Below are positions 54,843-59,962 of a stretch of 59,962 nucleotides of DNA, piece by piece. The position numbers were made by a program, and so were the translations under genes. Source of the DNA: Lentilactobacillus dabitei. Lineage in GTDB: Bacteria > Bacillota > Bacilli > Lactobacillales > Lactobacillaceae. Location of the stretch: NCBI RefSeq assembly GCF_019061365.1, contig NZ_JAHPPD010000003.1, positions 1 through 59,962 of the forward strand, in the 5' to 3' direction. Below the pieces are notes generated by a model, which made no database searches, was not told the origin of the DNA, and saw only the letters and a program-made list of their open reading frames with translations. Numbering within the stretch: the stretch's first letter is position 1; each line of letters opens with the position of its first letter.

Positions 54843-55733
54843 TTAACTACATATCCACCTCTCAACACTTGGCCAACTACTAGAGTTAATAATGACTCTT
54901 GGAGTTTGCTTCAAGTTACTTCGATCAGTCACAATGCCATCGTTCAAAGTGAGGACCACCTTTAATTGCCGTTGTTCATCCAGAAACTTTTGAATCTGCG
55001 GGGTCCCACTACCGTATGGGTATGTGAAGATCGGTGAACGATAGCCAATTTTTTCTTTCAGCACATCTTGGCTGGTGGCGTAATCGTGCTTGAAGCGGGT
55101 ATAGTTGCGGGGAAGATTGAACACTGGGGTTCCATTATCCACTAAATAGTGCATTCGATTGGTATGAACACCAAATGTGACCAAGTTACCAGCACGCTTT
55201 TTCATCCGTAAAATTGCCGGCCAGGTTGCGAGCTTTGTGCCTTGCTTATACCACCCAGTATTTCCAGTAATAATTGAATCGGTGAACGGATAATGATGCT
55301 CCAATAATACCGGCAAGGCGTTGCCAATCATCGTTCGGTCAATATCATCGAAGGTAATCGTCACCATCTTTCCCCGAATTGGCTCATGCCGATCAATCTT
55401 TCTGATCAGCTCAGGCATGGAGATTACTTTAATGTGATGGTCTTGGAGATAATTCATCTGCTGCCTGAATTCTGGTAAATTAACATTAAAGTCATGAAAC
55501 TGGCTATTTGGTGACACATCTTCATCAAATTTAACGATTCGGGTATTATCCAAGACTCGATGATAGCAAAAGACCATCACCCCATTCTTAATCTGCTGGT
55601 CGTGAGCTGAAATGGCATAACTAGGGCGATTACCCAGCTCATATTCGATGTTTCGATGGGTGCTGTATGCCAATAAACTCAAAAACAGCACAATAAATCC
55701 GGTTAGGGCCCACTTTCGTTGTGTTTTAGTCAT
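54843..55733 (-). CDS. Polysaccharide deacetylase, PgaB/IcaB-like
   Basis: A 296-residue membrane-anchored enzyme (one helix, about residues 9-25) with a polysaccharide deacetylase domain: GVMVFCYHRVL, TITFDDIDRTM with the catalytic aspartate pair, FGVHTNRMH with the metal histidines, and FTYPYGSGTP. It would partly deacetylate poly-N-acetylglucosamine outside the membrane. It is the last gene of the pga-like operon, and no PgaB-type hydrolase domain is attached. The ATG at 55733 follows GGAGGG. Confidence 0.85.
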   Translation of the reverse strand: MTKTQRKWALTGFIVLFLSLLAYSTHRNIEYELGNRPSYAISAHDQQIKNGVMVFCYHRVLDNTRIVKFDEDVSPNSQFHDFNVNLPEFRQQMNYLQDHHIKVISMPELIRKIDRHEPIRGKMVTITFDDIDRTMIGNALPVLLEHHYPFTDSIITGNTGWYKQGTKLATWPAILRMKKRAGNLVTFGVHTNRMHYLVDNGTPVFNLPRNYTRFKHDYATSQDVLKEKIGYRSPIFTYPYGSGTPQIQKFLDEQRQLKVVLTLNDGIVTDRSNLKQTPRVIINSSSWPSVERWICS

Positions 55734-56031
55734 GGTTTCTCGCCCTCCGTTCCAATCGTCGAATTCGCCACCAACCAAATGCAATCATTAAAATTGCGAC
55801 AGCTAAAACCAACAATGCAAACGACGCGTATGCTCTAAAAGAAAGATTTAACACTAGGTAATCAGAAACCAGAGCATCCGAATAAGCGTTCAAAAGAAAA
55901 CAAACATTAATATAGATGACATAGCCCGTAATAAGCCACAAGATGACTAAAATCAGTGCCCGCCTAACATTTGTTAAAAAGGATGACCGTTTGCGAATGA
56001 TCAAACCTGAAGTTCGTTTGTTTGATTTCAT
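55726..56031 (-). CDS. PgaD/IcaD-like membrane subunit
   Basis: A 101-residue protein with two membrane helices (RALILVILWLITGYVIYIN and ASFALLVLAVAILMIAFGWW). It sits between the synthase and the deacetylase, where PgaD or IcaD is expected, and overlaps the deacetylase gene by 8 bp. The ATG at 56031 has AGGGGG upstream. Sequence similarity to PgaD is weak; the call is mainly positional. Confidence 0.65.
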   Translation of the reverse strand: MKSNKRTSGLIIRKRSSFLTNVRRALILVILWLITGYVIYINVCFLLNAYSDALVSDYLVLNLSFRAYASFALLVLAVAILMIAFGWWRIRRLERRARNHD

Positions 56032-56032
56032 T

Positions 56033-57247
56033 TTAAAGCCCCCTATCTGGGCTGCGCCAACTTCCAACGTGGCGTGGATCCAAGAAAAAAGAGCCAAGAG
56101 CGGTTAAACAGCTGACCAAGTTGATAAACCAATAAAAGATGACGTAGAGCGGTAATAATAACAAGTCATGCCAATTAATGAAATCAGATTTTCTTGAATC
56201 TGCATAGCCAATCAGAAATTGAACCAAGCTAATAAATAATAACAGAAATAAGATCACACCATCCATAATGAGATCACCGGTAAATAGGACTGTGATCAAA
56301 TAAAATAACGTAACAAATGAACAGCTGATGGCCCATAGGTCGGTTAAAATCATATCCATGAGCAGCCATTGCTCACTCAAGCGCCCGGTCACAAACATCC
56401 CCCGGTTACGAAATAAGACTTCAAAGCCGCCCCGTGCCCAGCGTCTTCGCTGGTGGACCAGATCTTTAATGTGCTCGGGAACCAGAATCCAAGCTACCGA
56501 TTGCGGACAATAAACAACCTGCCACTTATGATGATATAGACGCCAAGTCACATCAATATCTTCAGTAATCGCATCGGCATTCCACCAACCGGCATCTGCC
56601 AAAGCCGCTTTTCGATAAGCTACAACGACTCCAGAAACGGTCGTAATGTGGCCGGTCACAAATGCCTGACCGCGTTTGATAATATCGATAACCCCAACGT
56701 ATTCTAACAACTCCAAGCGGCCTAATATGCTGGTTCGATTGCGAACAATCGGCTTGCCAGCAACGGCGCCAACGTGGGGATCGTTGTAAAATTGGGCGAG
56801 CATTGGCTTCAAAGCATCCTTGTCAACGTAACAATCTGCATCCAGACACAGGAGAAACTCGCCCTCAGCTAACTTGGCACCATTATTTAAGGCGTTGGCT
56901 TTCCCTTGATTTCTTTCAATATTAATGATCTTAACCGGAAATCGTTTCGTGTATTCCTCTGCCAGTTCGTGCATCACAGCGAGGGTGTCGTCGTCACTGC
57001 CATCGTTGATTAAAATGAGTTCTAATTTGGAATACGTGATATTGGCGACAGATTCGACAACTTTTTTCAGGGTGTCAGCCTCGTTATGTGCCGGGATCAA
57101 CACCGAAACCAAATCATCAGGTTGGCCAGCATGAAAATTTATGAGTGGCACTCGTCGCTGCTGAATCGAAAAGAATACTGAGCCAATAATCCAAACGGTC
57201 GAAACAATCACTGGATATAAAATCACAAATGAACTAAGTGTGTTCAT
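56033..57247 (-). CDS. pgaC: Poly-beta-1,6-N-acetylglucosamine synthase (PgaC/IcaA, GT2)
   Basis: A 404-residue membrane-bound GT2 glycosyltransferase. VLIPAHNEADTL, LILINDGSDDDT, CLDADCYVD, ITEDIDVTW and the QRRRWARGG motif are the catalytic D, DxD, ED and QxxRW elements. Helices lie at both ends. It polymerises N-acetylglucosamine from UDP-GlcNAc and exports it. It follows the GH20 gene by 28 bp. Confidence 0.92.
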   Translation of the reverse strand: MNTLSSFVILYPVIVSTVWIIGSVFFSIQQRRVPLINFHAGQPDDLVSVLIPAHNEADTLKKVVESVANITYSKLELILINDGSDDDTLAVMHELAEEYTKRFPVKIINIERNQGKANALNNGAKLAEGEFLLCLDADCYVDKDALKPMLAQFYNDPHVGAVAGKPIVRNRTSILGRLELLEYVGVIDIIKRGQAFVTGHITTVSGVVVAYRKAALADAGWWNADAITEDIDVTWRLYHHKWQVVYCPQSVAWILVPEHIKDLVHQRRRWARGGFEVLFRNRGMFVTGRLSEQWLLMDMILTDLWAISCSFVTLFYLITVLFTGDLIMDGVILFLLLFISLVQFLIGYADSRKSDFINWHDLLLLPLYVIFYWFINLVSCLTALGSFFLDPRHVGSWRSPDRGL

Positions 57248-57275
57248 GATCTTCCCCCTTTTCTATCCCCTTCAT

Positions 57276-58415
57276 TCAAGCCGGCTTCCGGGCCAGAACC
57301 AGAAATTCTTTGATAAATTGGTAACCGGCCTGATAAACTTTTTTATCTGAAATTGTGGCGACCGAATCTCCCCAAATTGAGGCACTGCTGCCAACAATCC
57401 CATTGAGTGATTTAAGCTTGGTGGCGTGGTCGGAATGCCAGAGCGTCGGCTTCCAGTATTGCTTCATATCCTTAGTCATATAGGCGACATTTTTAGGCGC
57501 CAGGTTGGCTTTAGTAATGTTGAAATACAAATAATAATCGTTGTAATTCAAAACTTTGAAATGGTGACTGATCAATTTCGGCATCGAGGCCCAGGCTTTT
57601 TTCCGTCGGGCTCCCAGGCTGCCTGACTGATCCGCCGTCCAATTCCAATAGGTGACTTGAATATGCTTATTGAGATCACCCAACTCACTGTTCAGGAACC
57701 CATCATTCCAAGCTTCGGGGATAAACCCAAGTTTTTCAACGTTGGTGCTGGTTGCATTTAAATATTTAACGTAGGCCGGATTTTTGGTGAGCTTATCAGT
57801 AAATTCATCCCCACCCAAATGGAACCGGGCGTTGTTTTGATTATCAAATTCCGTCCCAACTTCATTATCAATATTCTTAACAAAATCAATGCTGGCCTGA
57901 TTCAAATGCAGCTCATCACCATAGCTCCTTGAATACCAGCTGAGTTGCCGGGCGAGTTTCGCCTTGCCATTAGCCTTCATCGTGTCAACCAACCCGTTGA
58001 CGTGGGCTGGAGTATCAATTTCTGGAATCAACGTTACACCACGCTTCTGAGCAATATTAACTAAATAGCGAATCTGGGCCTTGCTGTAAAAGGCCTGCTT
58101 TGTCTGGTTATTGCGCCAAACGCCATCTTTTTTTGTCGCGTGATCCAAGGTCTGGCCAACCGTTTGATTTTCGATAGCAAAATCTCGATCGTCAGTCAGA
58201 TGAAGTTGAACAAAATTGCCATGGTTCGCAGCCACCAAATTGATAAATTTGACTAACGTTGAAAGGTGATAGTGCCGCCGGGAAACGTCCAGAGTTAACC
58301 CGTTAAATTTGCCATTATTGTTTTGAGCCTTATCCTGACTCGACTTTCCTGCGGAACTACACCCCATCAATAACACGAGTAAAGGAACTAAAATTAACCA
58401 CCGTTTAAATCGCAT
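57276..58415 (-). CDS. Dispersin B-like GH20 beta-N-acetylhexosaminidase lipoprotein
   Basis: A 379-residue lipoprotein (signal peptide with LMGCSS lipobox) carrying a GH20 domain resembling dispersin B: GLTLDVSRRHYH, NFVQLHLTDDRDFAIENQ, LIPEIDTPAHV, the catalytic Asp-Glu pair in FHLGGDEF, AWNDGF, VTYWNW, VLNYNDYYLYF and SIWGD. It should cleave poly-N-acetylglucosamine. The ATG at 58415 follows AGGGGG. It heads the pga-like operon and may release or trim the polymer. Confidence 0.88.
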   Translation of the reverse strand: MRFKRWLILVPLLVLLMGCSSAGKSSQDKAQNNNGKFNGLTLDVSRRHYHLSTLVKFINLVAANHGNFVQLHLTDDRDFAIENQTVGQTLDHATKKDGVWRNNQTKQAFYSKAQIRYLVNIAQKRGVTLIPEIDTPAHVNGLVDTMKANGKAKLARQLSWYSRSYGDELHLNQASIDFVKNIDNEVGTEFDNQNNARFHLGGDEFTDKLTKNPAYVKYLNATSTNVEKLGFIPEAWNDGFLNSELGDLNKHIQVTYWNWTADQSGSLGARRKKAWASMPKLISHHFKVLNYNDYYLYFNITKANLAPKNVAYMTKDMKQYWKPTLWHSDHATKLKSLNGIVGSSASIWGDSVATISDKKVYQAGYQFIKEFLVLARKPA

Positions 58416-58521
58416 CTAAAAGCCCCCTATGTATCTGTCACATGATTGAAATATTTCTGTAATACGTTGAAGCAAACCTATCGTAACAAAAAACAATCTC
58501 AATGGAATCAACCAGCACTCA

Positions 58522-58527
58522 ATTATA
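58522..58527 (-). promoter_or_regulatory. -10 element of the pga-like operon
   Basis: A perfect TATAAT on the minus strand lies about 107 bp before the GH20 start, with TTCTTA 18 bp upstream as a weak -35. The leader of about 100 bases is long. The gene-free stretch 58416-58896 shows nothing else I can name. Confidence 0.4.
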
Positions 58528-58896
58528 AGGATTATTAGAATGTCTTAAGAAACTCTGATCGATTATGACAAAAGTGTTAAAGAACCACTTCAAATAATGA
58601 TATACAATTCCTTAATGTTGGGGGTTCTACTAACAATAAGCTATCTCAATTAAGTAAGTTGTTGATGCAGATGACAACGATCAATTATCCAAAAACTAGC
58701 CGGCCATTTCTGCGTATTTAACAATTAGAGGCTCAGCCAATGTTAACCACTTATTCAGAGTCTTATTGCCTTAGCTGACGGGATTGGCAACGGCAAAAGG
58801 ACAAAATCTCAACTTTTGTGGATGATTAACCGTGCTTGGGCCGAAAAACTGCTAAAATGATTAATGGATATCATTAACCAAAGGAGAAAGAATCGA

Positions 58897-59166
58897 ATGC
58901 CGACGTTAAATCAAATGAACCCCAATGTGCAACCCCCGTCCACTGCTGAAATGAAAGTTGCCGAAATCCTGACAACTCTTCGTTCGGAACGAATCAAACG
59001 AGGCATCTCCCAAACAGACCTTGCCGACCAGATTGGCATGAAGCAACCCCAGTTGGCAAGAATCGAACGTTTAGTCGCCACCCCCTCCTTAACGACCATT
59101 GAGCGATATGCCCATGGCCTTGGATTTGAAATTGGCTTATCACTGGTCAAGGGATTAAACAATTAA
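58897..59166 (+). CDS. XRE-family helix-turn-helix protein, antitoxin-like
   Basis: An 89-residue protein with a Cro/C1-type HTH (LRSERIKRGISQTDLADQIGMKQPQLARIERLVATPSLTTIERYAHGLG). Its size and layout match HigA-type antitoxins, but no toxin gene adjoins it. The ATG at 58897 follows AAAGGAGA. It may be a stand-alone regulator. Confidence 0.75.
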   Translation: MPTLNQMNPNVQPPSTAEMKVAEILTTLRSERIKRGISQTDLADQIGMKQPQLARIERLVATPSLTTIERYAHGLGFEIGLSLVKGLNN

Positions 59167-59172
59167 TAAAGC

Positions 59173-59205
59173 AAATCACCTGCAATTACTATACGCAGGT
59201 GATTT
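59173..59205 (+). terminator. Terminator of the HTH gene
   Basis: AAATCACCTGC and GCAGGTGATTT pair perfectly (11 bp). It lies 7 bp after the stop codon. Confidence 0.7.
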
Positions 59206-59232
59206 ATGGCACAACTAACTTAATCATCATAC

Positions 59233-59277
59233 AAAAAATGTTCTGAAACTTTTCCATCGGCTTCAGAACATTTTTTT
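59233..59277. terminator. Bidirectional terminator between the HTH and HIT genes
   Basis: AAAAAATGTTCTGAA pairs with TTCAGAACATTTTTT with T-runs on both strands. Confidence 0.8.
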
Positions 59278-59397
59278 GATACCATTTATAAAATCATTTA
59301 GGACAATTATTCGTCCGCAACCCCATCGTAGGCAAAAAATAGCAGTCATCCATGTAGATCATCACAACCTGCCCAATTTTTAAAGAGAATTGTCAAG

Positions 59398-59853
59398 TTA
59401 CTTTATCGCCGATTTTAACAACTCGGTAATTTGCGCCCGCAATTTTCCATCCCGATCAGGGGCATAAGCATACCGCTCATCAAACCAATGATCGGGGCTA
59501 TATAACCACACCGGCTTTTTTAATCGTTCAGGCGGTTCACTCTGATATCGAGGAAATACGTGGGCGTGTAAGAAGTTATCGGTATTTCCTAAAATATCAT
59601 AGTTAATTCGGATAGCTCCGGTTGCTTGTAGAACCGCATCACCTAGGAGACTCATGTCTGTCAAAAATAACGTCCGCTCAGAAATCGTCAGATCGTTCAA
59701 TGAGGCCACTTCCCGCTTAGGCAATAAAACAGAATAACCAGGCAAAAATTGGGTGTCGCCAAATGCTGCGAATCCACCCGGCATTTCGCTCATTATCATG
59801 GGATTGGTTCCATTGATTGCTGAACCAATACGGTCATCTTGCCAATTAACCAT
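59398..59853 (-). CDS. HIT-family (histidine triad) hydrolase
   Basis: A 151-residue HIT-fold protein. The active-site region is NTDNFLHAHVFPRYQSE, with the HxH of the family, and the substrate loop LPGYSVLLPKREVASLNDL is conserved. Such enzymes hydrolyse dinucleoside polyphosphates or nucleotide phosphoramidates. The ATG at 59853 follows GAGGAG. The region upstream to the end of the window holds no further gene. Confidence 0.85.
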   Translation of the reverse strand: MVNWQDDRIGSAINGTNPMIMSEMPGGFAAFGDTQFLPGYSVLLPKREVASLNDLTISERTLFLTDMSLLGDAVLQATGAIRINYDILGNTDNFLHAHVFPRYQSEPPERLKKPVWLYSPDHWFDERYAYAPDRDGKLRAQITELLKSAIK

Positions 59854-59962
59854 TCTCAATCTCCTCTCAGCACTTTTTTAAAAGCTTGAATTTACACTTT
59901 AAGTGCAACACTAATTAAATAAAGAATGGCCCATGGCCAAATTTCTGTAAAATGATGTTTGC

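Noticed and set aside
58864-59166. Toxin-antitoxin pair
   Set aside because: Only the antitoxin-like HTH gene is present; no toxin ORF adjoins it on either side.

Overview
The window is chromosomal DNA of a low-GC Gram-positive bacterium of the family Lactobacillaceae, most likely a heterofermentative, diol-metabolising species of the Lentilactobacillus/Levilactobacillus group. The grounds are AGGAGG-type ribosome binding sites, frequent TTG and GTG starts, Lactobacillus-type secreted proteins, a GlnR-type operator, a type I-E CRISPR system with a Cas2-DEDDh fusion, and a complete propanediol-utilisation (pdu) microcompartment locus. No rRNA, tRNA, insertion sequence or prophage was seen.

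Layout. 1-14.5 kb is ordinary housekeeping and accessory sequence: a broken CPBP protease, an acetyltransferase, a HAD phosphatase, a PadR-controlled membrane operon, glutamine synthetase with a GlnR box, small membrane genes, a flavin reductase operon, two paralogous secreted proteins, a DMT transporter, a lipid flippase of the YtgP/SpoVB type and an S66 carboxypeptidase. 14.6-25 kb is a type I-E CRISPR-Cas locus read right to left: array 2, cas3, cse1, cse2, cas7, cas5, cas6, cas1, cas2-DEDDh, array 1. cas3 carries an in-frame TAA at codon 49, so interference may be lost.

25.7-31.3 kb (+) is an ECF-transporter operon that also encodes a secreted alpha/alpha-barrel-like protein, a DUF4430 (transcobalamin C-terminal-like) surface protein and the PduV/EutP GTPase. 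31.3-47.3 kb (-) is the pdu operon, pduABCDEGHKJLMNO, a PduO-C-like gene, pduPQWU, followed by an Old Yellow Enzyme homologue and a tyrosine phosphatase. pocR (+) diverges from pduA, and pduF (-) converges on pocR. 50-52.7 kb (-) holds cblT-cblS-cobS-cobC for corrinoid salvage, and 53.5-54.6 kb a nickel/cobalt permease. 54.8-58.4 kb (-) is a PNAG-type exopolysaccharide operon (dispersin-like GH20, pgaC, pgaD, pgaB). The window ends with an orphan HTH gene and a HIT-family hydrolase.

How it works together. The 25-54 kb region can be read as one B12-centred unit: capture and import of corrinoid, salvage of alpha-ribazole and lower-loop assembly, adenosylation (PduO), use by diol dehydratase (PduCDE with PduGH) inside a microcompartment, and control by PocR and CcpA-like sites. 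The most interesting observation is that human intrinsic factor consists of an alpha6/alpha6 barrel plus a DUF4430-type beta domain. Here barrel-like and beta-domain-like proteins are encoded by adjacent genes beside an ECF transporter, and the same beta-domain signature also appears at the C-terminus of the pdu regulator PocR. Corrinoid binding by these proteins is inference. Several genes are broken or at a frameshift boundary (CPBP protease, cas3, a secreted protein with a short A-tract after its start).
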